64,000 nt of DNA from Cladorrhinum sp. PSN259 (taxonomy: Eukaryota > Ascomycota > Sordariomycetes > Sordariales > Podosporaceae). Below the pieces are notes generated by a model. That model did not search any database, was not told where the DNA came from, and saw only the letters and a program-made list of their open reading frames with translations. The translations under genes were made by a program, and so were the position numbers. The stretch covers positions 1 through 64,000 of the forward strand of contig MU867121.1 of NCBI GenBank assembly GCA_033725935.1, written 5' to 3'. How positions within the stretch are numbered: position 1 is the first letter of the stretch; every line of letters starts with the position of its first letter. Below are positions 24,012-33,739 of this stretch, one piece after another.

Positions 24012-24653
24012 CTAGCAACGAGTGCCTCGGACAATAACATTCCACTGGTCGTCAAACCATCTCTGGCCGGATATAGTATACACCCCAAGCGCCGGCGTGT
24101 CCATTTCGGGGCAGTTTGTAACGATTTCGTTGGCAGCGTCGGCGATGATATCAAAACTGGGCAACGTTTTGGTATCTGGGCTGTCATTACACCACAAGAT
24201 GGCACTACCATAACTGCAGCTTACTCGGCTGCAAGTCCGAGGTCCGGGTCCCAAAAAGGGTTGACCCCTGACGTGGTGGAGGTAGTCTACACCCTCGAGG
24301 ATGCGAAACTTCAATGCCGACTCTGTAATGTCGTAGATATCACAGTCAGTGTGAGGGTCGCGTTTTAATACGCGAGTCGTTATTGTCGCCGCCGCCGCCG
24401 CCGCTTTCCGAGCTGCTGTAATTTGGGCAAAGTCGCTGTCATAGTTTGGATTGACCTGAAGCAGCTGGGCATGGACTTGCTGAACGGTACCGTTCATGAT
24501 CATGGTGGGACCACCGGGGGCGATCTCTACTTCCCATGACATCTCGACCGTCTTGTAGCCGGCGATTTTGCCGCCTCGGTCGACGGGCGAAGTGCTGACA
24601 TGCTGGGCGAGGAATGGAAGAATGACAACGGACAGAGCAGCAAAGGGCTTCAT
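24012..24653 (-). CDS. Small secreted six-cysteine protein, paralogue A
   Basis: Single exon, 213 residues. I start at ATG 24653 (MKPFAAL) rather than the upstream in-frame ATG 24731, because this start gives a clean signal peptide (~residues 1-21) and matches the MMKPFGAF start of the neighbouring paralogue. After the signal comes an ~70-residue domain without cysteine, then KR at 97-98, a Kex2-type cleavage site, then a domain with six cysteines (104, 141, 146, 155, 181, 213), enough for three disulfides. The signature is C-S-R-V-S-C-S-Y-x-S-A-I-x-x-W-C-N-D. A short alanine run precedes the KR site. It should be secreted and processed to a ~115-residue mature protein. Function is unknown; the architecture is common among fungal effectors and secreted antagonists, but nothing shows activity here. 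Confidence 0.88.
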   Translation of the reverse strand: MKPFAALSVVILPFLAQHVSTSPVDRGGKIAGYKTVEMSWEVEIAPGGPTMIMNGTVQQVHAQLLQVNPNYDSDFAQITAARKAAAAAATITTRVLKRDPHTDCDIYDITESALKFRILEGVDYLHHVRGQPFLGPGPRTCSRVSCSYGSAILWCNDSPDTKTLPSFDIIADAANEIVTNCPEMDTPALGVYTISGQRWFDDQWNVIVRGTRC

Positions 24654-25136
24654 CTTGAATAGAGGTTTGACTTCGACTCGTTTGTTCTGCAGAAACTCTA
24701 CTAACTGGCCAATGGCGAGGATAGAGGACATATTAATACATAAAAAGTACTACCTTGTGGCAAAATGTCCTCGAAACACATGATCGGCTCGAGTGATCAT
24801 AACATCTACGAGGGTATTCACAAAATCTCCGGCACCGGCCGGATTGATAAATTATCACCTTGTACAGGCATTCCTCTTCACGGCCCTGTTCGGGAGACAC
24901 TATGGGACAACGACATCAGTCAGCCGATCAACACTCAAGAACCACTCGTTTCAGGGTACACCTGTGAACCTGACCAAGCCTCCCCAACCCCTCTCAGAAG
25001 AAACACAATTTCCTGTCGTGAGGCAAGTCTATTCTTATCTTACGGTCTCACTGTACGATTCTATCTAGCTCGATCACCCGTCCTTTTCACGTGTCCCCTT
25101 TTTGATCAACCAACCATGAAAGTTCCTCTGACATGA
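24654..25136. other. Promoter region of secreted paralogue A
   Basis: No gene is seen. It contains four HGATAR-type GATA-factor sites: TGATAA at 24845-24850 and its inverted partner at 24852-24857, plus inverted sites at 25035-25040 and 25061-25066. No canonical TATA box stands out in the ~100 bases before the start codon. Confidence 0.45.
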
Positions 25137-25733
25137 CTAACAATGGTGGCTGTCATGCCGGACAATCACATTCCACTTGTCAGGGTGAAATCGCTGACCA
25201 GATACTAGCCTGTACCAAACGATCGTGCAACCTGCAACCACGTCCCTGGCGCTCTCTGCAATCTCGTCAAAGTTATCCAATATTTTGCTGTCGGTGTTGT
25301 CGTTGCACCACCAGATGGCCGACTTCCAACTGCAACTCACGCGCCCGCAATCACCAAAACCAGGGCCATTCTGCGGCCTACCGGGCACCCTATGGAGGTA
25401 CCTGATTCCGTCCATGATCGGATTTAGATCGGCATGTAGCCAGTTGTTGCAGAACACATCGTCGATTCCCTGCTGTCGCCGCGTAAGATTACGCTCCGCA
25501 TCTTTGGCTGCCATGATGTCGGCGAAGTCCGCTTCATAATTCGGGTTGATCTCGAGGAGTTGCGTGTGGACCTGCTCAACCGTCCCGTTGAGAACCACAG
25601 CCAGGCCACCCGGCATTGTTTCCACTGTCCATGACAGTTCGACCGTCTTGTAACCAGGAATTCCAGCCAAAGTATGTACGTTGTCCGCCAGGAGGGCGGC
25701 AGCAAGACAGAAAGCACCGAAAGGCTTCATCAT
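25137..25733 (-). CDS. Small secreted six-cysteine protein, paralogue B
   Basis: Single exon, 198 residues from ATG 25733, with a second ATG directly after it. The signal peptide covers ~1-22. A cysteine-free pro-region follows, starting GYKTVELSW as in paralogue A. RR at 85-86 is a Kex2-type site in the same place as KR in A. The mature part has six cysteines (95, 129, 134, 143, 169, 198). Spacing 5, 9 and 26 between cysteines 2-5 is identical to A; the flanking spacings differ by three. The signature C-G-R-V-S-C-S-W-x-S-A-I-x-x-W-C-N-D is shared. Same strand as A, 483 bp away, so a tandem duplication, old enough that roughly half the residues differ. Product unknown; secreted. Confidence 0.9.
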   Translation of the reverse strand: MMKPFGAFCLAAALLADNVHTLAGIPGYKTVELSWTVETMPGGLAVVLNGTVEQVHTQLLEINPNYEADFADIMAAKDAERNLTRRQQGIDDVFCNNWLHADLNPIMDGIRYLHRVPGRPQNGPGFGDCGRVSCSWKSAIWWCNDNTDSKILDNFDEIAESARDVVAGCTIVWYRLVSGQRFHPDKWNVIVRHDSHHC

Positions 25734-26077
25734 GAAATGGGCTTGATGGTGCTATGTCCGGGAAAGCATTCAGAGCTAACAGAAGAGGGCAGTTGGTTTA
25801 TATAGGTCTACTGGGCCACGTCTCCGAAGCTTCGTGAACTCTGCCTTGGAAAAGTCATCAGGCAAATCCACGTCACTATCAGCCTCAAGCCTGAGCCTGC
25901 CAATAGTTGCGGGAGAACCCCTCATTTGCTGATACACCCAGAAGCAAACAAACAAACATTTCGGTCACGGCATCACGACAGGCATTTGCACAGGGATCTG
26001 CACTGTCTAGGGCATCAATTTGCTTGGTCCTGGTAGTGTCCATACCTAGCCCTATGTTCCGCATCTCGCCTTATCTG
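25734..26077. other. Promoter region of secreted paralogue B and 3' flank of the protease gene
   Basis: No gene is seen. A TATA box lies at 25797-25804 for paralogue B, and one TGATAG-type site (inverted) lies near 25876. The right part is the 3' flank of the protease gene. Confidence 0.45.
25797..25804 (-). promoter_or_regulatory. TATA box of secreted paralogue B
   Basis: On the minus strand this reads TATATAAA, 64-71 bases upstream of the paralogue B start codon, a normal position for a fungal TATA element. Confidence 0.55.
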
Positions 26078-27297
26078 CTATCTATAATCGGTCCTGGTAC
26101 CGGTAATGTCCCGATACGCAAACACAAGCCCTTGATAAACAAAGTTATCCTCGATGCCCATGTTGTTCGGTCCGGGCCAGGCTTGCCACTTGAACACGTC
26201 GTTGATCCCAGTGGCCCACCTCCGGTCAATGGTATACCCACCCGCCTGGCCCTGTTCTGGCTGAAGATCAGCCAGCGCAGCCAACAAGCCAAGTTGGGTC
26301 CAAGCTTCAGGAGCCTGAAATAGTTGGTCGTATGCGAGACCCATGAGATGCGTCCAGCCACCTGTTTCTCTGTCAGCGCCAGGGGTATCGAGACCCCAGT
26401 GTGGCGGTGCGTGAAGAAATTCGTGAAAGAGCACTATGCTGGGCCAAAGCCTCACCAGCTCCCAAACGGCGTAGCCATGGAGGTCCCCATATGCTTGCTG
26501 GAGCTCCTGGAAGGTGCGTGGCACATCGTAGGCCCCAGCGGCCTCGCGGATCTGCTCGAGGCCATGAAAGGTGAAGTCGCACATGTCTATGATGGAGTAC
26601 CAGGCAACTGTGCTGTCATCTGCGGGGTTCATATTGTTGTCTGTCGTTGCGCCTATGGGACGCATGAGCCCTGAAGTACATTGGTGCCAGAGCTCGCCTG
26701 GTTGGATGCGCTGCCAGTTCACGTTCTCGCGGTCATATATTTCGCCGCGTGTGGCTGCCTGGCTTGTATCGTAACGATTACCTTGAAGAAGAATAAGCCA
26801 CGGCACTTCTTCAACCGCTCTTGGAGCTTAAATTGAGACTTACCATTGTCACAATAGATTCGGATATTAGCGTTTTGACGGGCACCTGCACGCAACCAGT
26901 TCCCACGGCGACCCAAGGAGTCTAAAGTCTCTGTGGCATACTGGTACGCGGCCCTCCCTGCTGGTTGTCCCCAGTAGAACTGGGCTTCCTGCGACCTCAT
27001 GATGGGTCGAATGTCGTTGCGCGGGATCTTGAAGATTGCCCAGAAGACGTTATGGAAATCGGCGTCATTGTTGTCCCTTAGACGGGAGGCTGCGCTGCGG
27101 GCCATGTAAAAGATGTCCTGAATCCAGTCATCGAAGTTCGGGTCCCAGGCTGTGCAACTGTCGTCGAACCAGTAGTAGAAGGGGGGTCGAGGGCCGCCAC
27201 GAGGACGGGGCTGGCGCGGCTGGGCGAACGTAACGTTGGTAAAGCATGAGAGCAGCAGCACCCCAAGGAAAAGGATGAATATCCGAAGGTTCACCAT
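26078..27297 (-). CDS. Putative secreted zincin metallopeptidase (HEFLH)
   Basis: Two exons, 27297-26844 and 26781-26078, joined across a 62 bp GTAAGT...TTCAAG intron, give 385 residues with the frame kept. The signal peptide is about 1-25 (hydrophobic core, then TFAQPRQ). HEFLH at about 271-275 fits the HExxH zinc-binding motif of zincins; glutamate would be the catalytic base. Downstream, a GGWTHLMGLAYD segment and a DLQPEQGQ-containing stretch could supply the third ligand, as the aspartate does in M35-like enzymes, but the exact ligand is unclear. The HExxH is followed by APPHW, unlike the usual aspzincin GTxD spacing, so family assignment is uncertain (distant M35-like is my best guess). 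Cysteines at SCTAW, YCDNG, QCTSG and MCDF fit extracellular disulfides. Its promoter faces the cysteine-module gene. Confidence 0.75.
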
Positions 27298-27384
27298 CTT
27301 TGAACTACCAATGGCAAGGAAGCTGAAGAGAGAAAAGGCGGAGAGAGGTGAAGAGTTAGAGGGACTGAGTAAATTGAACCCAGG

Positions 27385-27391
27385 TTTTATA
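27385..27391 (-). promoter_or_regulatory. TATA box of the secreted metallopeptidase gene
   Basis: On the minus strand this reads TATAAAA, about 90 bases upstream of the start codon at 27297. Confidence 0.55.
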
Positions 27392-27685
27392 TCCCTTCAA
27401 GTTCAGTCGGAAAACGAGCTGCGAGACATTATCGATCATAACCTCCACAGCAAATCCATCTGAACATACAAGATAACATACGACCTAGTCATCGCGGCGG
27501 GCCCATCGCTGCAGAAAAAAGCCATATGACCCGGTTCCCACACTGCAAATATCTTGTTGGGGGTGGCTTCTCGTTGGTATCTACGCAAATCCGGTTCGGA
27601 TGGCCTTATCTGCTGAGAACTGCAGCGGCTTGAACAGATATCACCAATTTTATTCGCCGGAGGACATCAGCTTAGCCCTTCATCT

Positions 27686-27716
27686 GATAGAACCACCGAT
27701 AGAACCACCGATAGAA
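27686..27716 (+). repeat. 12 bp direct repeat with three GATA-factor sites
   Basis: The unit GATAGAACCACC occurs twice in full and a third time in part. Each copy begins a TGATAG or CGATAG site, giving three HGATAR elements spaced 12 bp apart, about one helical turn, so they lie on nearly the same face of the DNA. Confidence 0.6.
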
Positions 27717-27838
27717 TGCGAGACTAGTCCGCCGCCACGTATCTGTTGAATTCTTCTTCTCGCCGGTTTGCAAATTCTCTCCAGTTCTTCATCTGATAGT
27801 GATGTTGTCAAACATCGGGCAGGATCTCGAGGGCAGGC

Positions 27839-27844
27839 TATAAA
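27839..27844 (+). promoter_or_regulatory. TATA box of the cysteine-module secreted protein gene
   Basis: TATAAA about 116 bases upstream of the start codon at 27960. Confidence 0.5.
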
Positions 27845-27959
27845 GGCTGCGGGAGGAAACGGTATTTATTCGCCGTTCCCCTTCTCTTGCATCACACCTT
27901 TCCCCTCTGCCATTCATCGGTTTTCTAGGCAGGGAGTTCTATTGCCCTTGCTTGTCACC

Positions 27960-30933
27960 ATGGCTTCCCTTCGAACAACTGGAGTGACGGCTTGGATCAT
28001 TCTATCCTTGCTGTCACATCTGGTATTCCCACTGGGGCTTCACCCTTCTGCGACCTTCTTTCCCAACTCGACCCTTTCAACGGCTTTCTCGAAACCTACC
28101 AAGCCTCTACGAAATCATGCAATCCAAGCAGCTCACGCTCAGGTCACCCCAATGCCCCCGGCCCTGCATGACATTCCATGTCCAGAGATGCTCGGTGCCA
28201 CCGAATTCTTTTGCGCAGATGCATGGTGCGGTGGTGAGCAGTCGACGGCGCCAGGGCATTGCGTCAAGGCAAACCCCTTGGGCACCCACTGCAGATGCGT
28301 GGCCGGGGCCCGCGACCAGACTACTTCCTTGACGACCATCACCAGCGTTGTATCCGGGACCCCAGTTGCAGCAACATATCTCATCCAGACCATCCCTGAG
28401 TACACCTCTCTCAGGAAACACATCAACACCACTCTCACCATGGTACTCGAGACAACAACGGCTACAGTGAGTCTCAACGGCACGGGGACCAACGATGAAC
28501 TCAAGGGACTCCAAGAGGTTGTTGGCATCATCGCCGCTGGTGGAATTCTTTGGGTACTTGCTGAGGGTATTGGTTTAGGCGCAGTCCCGCCTGAACTGCC
28601 CGGCGAGAACCCGAATGAGAACGACGACCCAAAGTGCCCGGAGCCAAACTACAAGTGTTCTGACCAACAGTGCGGTGGCCATGAGGGCATATGCACAGTT
28701 GGAACCGTCGCAGATTGTCCGTGTGACGAACCTGAATGCCCAGCCAAGGAGGACCTCATGTGTGAGGAGGAGCGGTGCGCGGGTAAAGAGGAAGTATGCT
28801 CCAAGGAAGGCTCCGAGGTTGAGAGATGCCCCTGCACATACACTCCCTGTCCCCGTCGAGATTTCGAGGGTGGTCCTCCTCCAGGCTGTGACGCCTGCGG
28901 AGGGGCTATTGACGGACTTGCTCTGTGCAATGGCCTCGACGACAGCCATTCTGATCAAAAGACACTCTACGCGTGTCCCTGCAGGATCTTTCCTCCCGAC
29001 ATCCCCCTGAGATGGAGCATAGGATCGAAGACTACCCAACAGATTGGCTGGTTGTGGGGCAACACTTCGGCAAAATTTGATGATGAGGACTGGGCACTGG
29101 ATCCAAACAACAACACCGAGGTGTGTCCGGGCGAAGATGTCCCCCAATTCGGCAAACCCATCAACAACTACTGGGCTCAGTCGTTCTGCCGCCAGAGAGC
29201 TGGTCGAGCGGTTCGATCCCAGGGAAGAGGTTGGGCAGGTATTCGAGACCCCGATTTCAGCCAGCTCAGTATCACTCTCCAGGAGAATGGCCCGCTCAAC
29301 TGGACGGGCCTCCCTATGTGGCTCAGCATCTACAGACGGGAATCTGATGAGGTTCCGGCCTCACACAACTGCGACAATAGCGAATCCGGCTACGTCATGA
29401 CCAGATCAGAGTGCATCGACGCCCTCACGCTTGCGGTTGACAGGTGTGAGAATGGAAACTACTCCCGGGGAGGCACCGTCCATGGATACTGTCTCAATTA
29501 CGACGTGATCCCTCAGTACACCTACGACGCCTTCAGCCCTCCTTGGAACCCTGTACCCGAATACAACCTCCCCAAATGCGGAGACGGGGGAAAGCCTGGT
29601 ACGATAGAGGGCGTCGACGTCCGGGCCGACTTTTGGGCAGGGATGTACACGACTTTCTGCGGCAACGTCCACGGGACCAGCCCTAATACCTACGCCGAGT
29701 ACACCACGCGGGATTATAATGTCACTGGCAATCCCAACGTCAACCCATCGCTCCACCCTTTCAACGAACCCTGGAGAAAGTATGCTAATGATGTAAGTTT
29801 TTTTCTTTGTTTTTTTTCTAACAATCCCCCGAGATAATCCATATTTAACATTTTCTTTTTCCAGTGGCGATTCGGCTTCGCATCAACCAACGTCACATCC
29901 TCGTGCGCCTCGGCGGAATGGTGCATGGAAGCCTTCAACCGCTTCAGCAACTCCTCGTGCGGCGTCGCCGCCATCGGGAACGACCCCGCCTCCTTCAACA
30001 GGATGGTCCAGACGGGGCAGGTACACCCTGAGTTTACAGACGGCACGTGCGCCTTCTCCTACTCGATTTATCCCCCGGAGACGTGGAGCCACTCGTGCAA
30101 CCTGAAGGAAGAGTTTTATCCTCCAGGAACCGACACGGGGCTGTACACCAAGCAGGCCGTGAATCCCGACGAGGCGAACCCCGTCATTCAGGAGTTTTGC
30201 GAAAAGTTCTTGCCTACCAACGGGATCCCGCACCCGCTGCCTGCCGACGGAATTCGAAACCCAACTTGGCCTGCGATTGTGAGGCGCGTCGGGGACCCAA
30301 CGAGCATTAATGCTCAGCGGTACGTGCGCGTCGAAGCCATGTTTGCCGTCGATCGCGATCTGTCAGGTAACGGGGGGACGGACGACCCGGAGATCTTTAA
30401 CACGCAGTGCGAGAATCGAAATTTCCCGGTCCCGTCGGGTGTGGATGGGAATGGGAATGGGAATGGGTGGGGCGGGATTGGATGCACGCACATGTTGACT
30501 GAGTCTCTGAAGTTGTGTAAGTACAGTATCAGTTTCCCCCCTTCCTCCTCTTCAGTCATTCTTTTTTTTAAATTTTTTTTATATATCTTTATCAAGATAA
30601 ATGATCAAGTTAATATGAATTAAATTGCTAACATGTTAATATCTTACAGGCGCCGACATGAAGAGAGGATTCGAAGATTGCATGGGCACCTGGACCTACG
30701 AGCACGAAGATCCCAGGGGCTGCGTGGTTTACACCGTTGCTTCGGTGTTGCAGACCAACAGGAAGATGATGCTCGATCCGTCCTTAAACGGGACTTTATC
30801 GCTGTCTGGGAATGTCTCTGTACCCGTCGTCCTTCCTGGTGGTGGCAATAGGTCTGCGTCTGCATCTGCCTCTGCTGGTAGCAGGCCCTTTCTGAATCAT
30901 ACTTTGGAGCAGGTAGGCAATGGCAATCACTGA
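27960..30933 (+). CDS. Large secreted protein with four six-cysteine modules
   Basis: Three exons, 27960-29792, 29865-30516 and 30650-30933, give 922 residues. The introns are 72 bp (GTAAGT...TTCCAG) and 133 bp (GTAAGT...TTACAG, GCTAACA branch). I start at the CACCATGGC ATG at 27960; upstream codons in the same frame lack an ATG with a signal peptide. The signal peptide is ~1-25. Four modules follow a Cys-Pro...Cys...Cys...Cys...Cys-x-Cys pattern: cysteines 74/85/90/101/111/113, 226/233/238/245/253/255, 260/268/273/280/290/292 and 297/310/313/323/339/341. Modules 2-4 are contiguous; module 1 is set apart by a Thr/Ser-rich stretch with N-glycosylation sequons and a hydrophobic segment (~185-207). 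The C-terminal ~550 residues are rich in Cys, Trp and N-x-S/T and look like a second extracellular region. I do not recognise the family; a cell-wall or extracellular role is likely. Confidence 0.88.
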
Positions 30934-31569
30934 GAGGAAGGGGAGAGCTTCGGAGGTGTAAAAAATCCGTAGCACGGGAAATAGCTACATTAACTCATTC
31001 TTTTTACAATGCGATTTCAATTTAAAAGGTTCTATAAATCGGCTTATATACGTCCGTCCATACTCTAACTTTCGTTACCCTAAATCCCCCATATTCTTAA
31101 TGATCCTAATTAGATGCCACAATTCACATCTAAGTGGTGGTTTTCAGGGGCGATTTTCAAAAGTAAAAAGGGGTAATGGCCAAACCGTCAACAACAAGGC
31201 TGCCGCAGCTCCCGCAGCCTCTCCTTACGCATGAAGTTGTTGGTTGCGTGCCAAGTCATTAGTGTTTGTTTCCTAATTCGGAAACTGAATGCTTGGCATC
31301 AAGCTCACCTAAAATTGAGATTCTCAACCACTTCCCACAGGTAGACTAGTTTACAAAGCAGTGGTAGTGCAATTTTGATGCAGTATATAATCTCCAAAAG
31401 GGACGACTTAATTTATAGGTTTATTGAGCCTATGATTTCTTTATCTTTTTTTTTTAATGTTTTTAAAATAAAGAAAATTAGAGAAAGATTCATACAATAT
31501 TTATTCAATTCGTATATATGTACGACAAATCTCGGCCTCCAACTAAATATCGCCGTTTTCAAAATTCTT
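30934..31569. other. Convergent intergenic region
   Basis: No gene is seen. It holds the 3' flanks of the cysteine-module gene (+) and the transhydrogenase gene (-). AT-rich around 31380-31560. Confidence 0.55.
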
Positions 31570-33311
31570 TCAATGTTCCATAGAATCCTCAAACAGTTTC
31601 CTCAACTGGTCCCTCTCCTGCTCCAGCTCCTTCGCTAACCCAGGAGCCAAATCAAGCACGCGCGCTTGTGGAATAGTGCCCTCAACCAACTCATCAATAT
31701 GCTCTCTCCCAAATCCGAGGGCCTTCAATCCAGCCGGTTGATCCCCGAGATCAGCGAGGAACTTTGTCAGCGCCTCGCCGAGGACCTCGCCGGCACTCTC
31801 CCTCTTCACGTTCGAAATATCAACACCAAACGCCTCAGCAGCAGCAAGATGACGCTCCGGGTTCGAAGGACCAGTGAAGCGGAAGACAGCAGGGGCCGTA
31901 ACAGCAACCGAGACACCGTGCGGAATGATAGGTGCGTCGACCTCGTACCCAGAGTGTTGATACCCGGGATTCTGGCCAGAGATGGGATATGACATGCCTT
32001 TATAATCATCACCTTCGTCAGCAAACTGAATATCATCATGAAAAATCATCGAGATAAGAACTCACCATGACACAAATGAACACCTGCATTTCCAAACCCA
32101 ACACCCGCGAGAGTAGAAGCGAGCAACATTTCAGTCTGCGCTTCTACATCTTCAGGATCCTTGACAGTCCTCGGCAGATACTTGACCGTCGCTTTCAAAG
32201 CAGTCAACGAGAACACATCACTGATTGGGTTAGCGCCCTGATATGCTGGCCGCAAAATCGGGTTCGTCGGTCTGGGCGTCCTCTGGTTGAACGGAATCGC
32301 AGTCCACGACTCCAAAGAGTGACACAGTACATCCAGTCCCGAACTAGCTTTCACAGCGGAGGGCATCGTCTGCGTGTTGAGCGGATCACAGATACCCAGG
32401 GTTGGCTTCAAGTTCCTGTGCGCAATGCCCGTCTTCGCTCTCCGAGAAGCCAAATCGAAAATCGCGGTTCCGGTGGTCTCGCTGCCTGTTCCTGCCGTCG
32501 TAGGCACAGCAATAAGGGGAAGCAGCTTCCTGTCGATTGGTCGTCCTTTACCAAGAGGGGCGTTGACAAAATCCATAAAGTCCGCGTCGGGGTAGCAAGA
32601 GTAGAGGTTCATCAGCTTTGCGGTGTCGATCACCGACCCGCCACCGACGGCCAGGATCGCGTCAGGTTGGTAGGGCTTGATCCACTCGATTGCCTCCTTG
32701 ATTCTTCATTCCACATATCAGTAACTTGGCCAGAAGAGATTCAAACAACGACCAGACAAAACTTACGAGTAATCCTTGGGCTCAACCCTAACCGCATTAA
32801 ACACCCTATACTCCATGCCTCCCTGTCTCACCTCGGCGTCGAGCGCCTCCCTCACTTGCCTCATCGCTTCCAGCTTATCTACCGTCCCGTCCGTCACTAC
32901 GCACACCTTCTTTGCGCCCATGTTGCGCAGATCCATGCCCACCTCCCTCGTCACGCCCGGACCGAAACGGATTGAGGAGGCCGCCATCTCAAAGGCATAC
33001 TCCTTCAGCTGCGAGTTGTCCCGGGGCGTTGCGTAGCCTCTTTTAGAAGCGTTGTTGGACCTTTCAGCAAATCGGGAGATGAGGGCAGAGGGCTTGTGAG
33101 TGGCATGGTGATGATGGGAAGGGTTTCCGTGGCAAGGACATGATGGAGGATGGGTGTACTGGATTGTTCGGAGAAGATTGAGGGCGCGTGTGGCGCGCTA
33201 TCAAGGGGTTACTCGGTGAGTATGAATGCTGAAAATAATCATAAAGAGAGGGAAGATTCAGCTGAGGAGGGGTACACGTACGTTAGGCAGGGCTCGGATT
33301 GCTCCCGTCAT
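31570..33311 (-). CDS. Hydroxyacid-oxoacid transhydrogenase, mitochondrial (iron-type alcohol dehydrogenase family)
   Basis: This enzyme (ADHFE1 in animals) couples oxidation of 4-hydroxybutyrate to reduction of 2-oxoglutarate in mitochondria. Four exons, 33311-33282, 33197-32767, 32703-32066 and 31997-31570, give 508 residues; introns are 84, 63, 68 and so on with frame kept (84, 63 and 68 bp). The first exon carries only ten codons (MTGAIRALPN); with the next residues (RATRALNLLRTIQY) it forms a basic, amphipathic mitochondrial presequence. The family landmark PSCPCHGNPSHHHH follows, then EYAFEMAASSIRFG. GGGSVIDTAK and PTTAGTGSE are the iron-ADH nucleotide- and metal-site motifs, and GLDVLCHSLESW gives an iron-binding histidine. 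The first splice acceptor (TTGATAG) is chosen for frame; an upstream CAG would shift it. The stop is at 31570-31572. Confidence 0.92.
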
Positions 33312-33739
33312 GGTCACGGTTTTGAGTCTGTTGTAAAATCAGATCGGCCAGTGAGTGACAAACGAGGAAGCTTTTGGGGTTTGAACTCTCTGAGATTCAA
33401 AGAGAAACCCGAGCAGCAAAAGACAATGCAGACCACGGTCGGCTCCGAGGCGTATTGCCCCTCGATTACCCCAGGTTCCCCACACAGCGGTTAAGGATGT
33501 CCTGGAAGACGAAAAGACACTCTGATTGGTTGCTCCAAATCGGAGAAGCGGATCTGGGGAACTGACAGCTCGGGTCTCCACATTCCCCGCACGGTTGGTT
33601 GCAGATGGCAAAGGAGAACCACGACATCAATGCAGAAAATTTATATCTCAGGGGCGTCAAGGTCAAAAACAACAAAGTTCGGATATACAAAATATTGCTA
33701 CAGCAACCGAAAGATAAATACACTTAACAAGTCACAAAA
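33312..33739. other. Intergenic region between met10 and the transhydrogenase gene
   Basis: No gene is seen. It holds the transhydrogenase promoter and 5' UTR next to the met10 3' flank; both genes are on the minus strand. Confidence 0.5.

Larger units (their letters stand above)
27298..27959. other. Divergent GATA-rich promoter shared by two secreted-protein genes
   Basis: No gene is seen. This 662 bp region lies between the start codons of the protease (-) and the cysteine-module protein (+). It has TATA boxes on both sides. HGATAR sites occur at 27429-27434 (inverted), 27471-27476, 27606-27611 (inverted), 27685-27690, 27697-27702, 27709-27714 and 27794-27799. Three of these sit in a 12 bp direct repeat (GATAGAACCACC) at 27686-27716. 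GATA factors of the AreA/NIT2 type bind such sites in ascomycetes under nitrogen limitation; their use here is inferred. Confidence 0.5.

Noticed and set aside
24654..24731. Upstream in-frame ATG for secreted paralogue A
   Set aside because: It would bury the signal peptide; the paralogue's start supports 24653.
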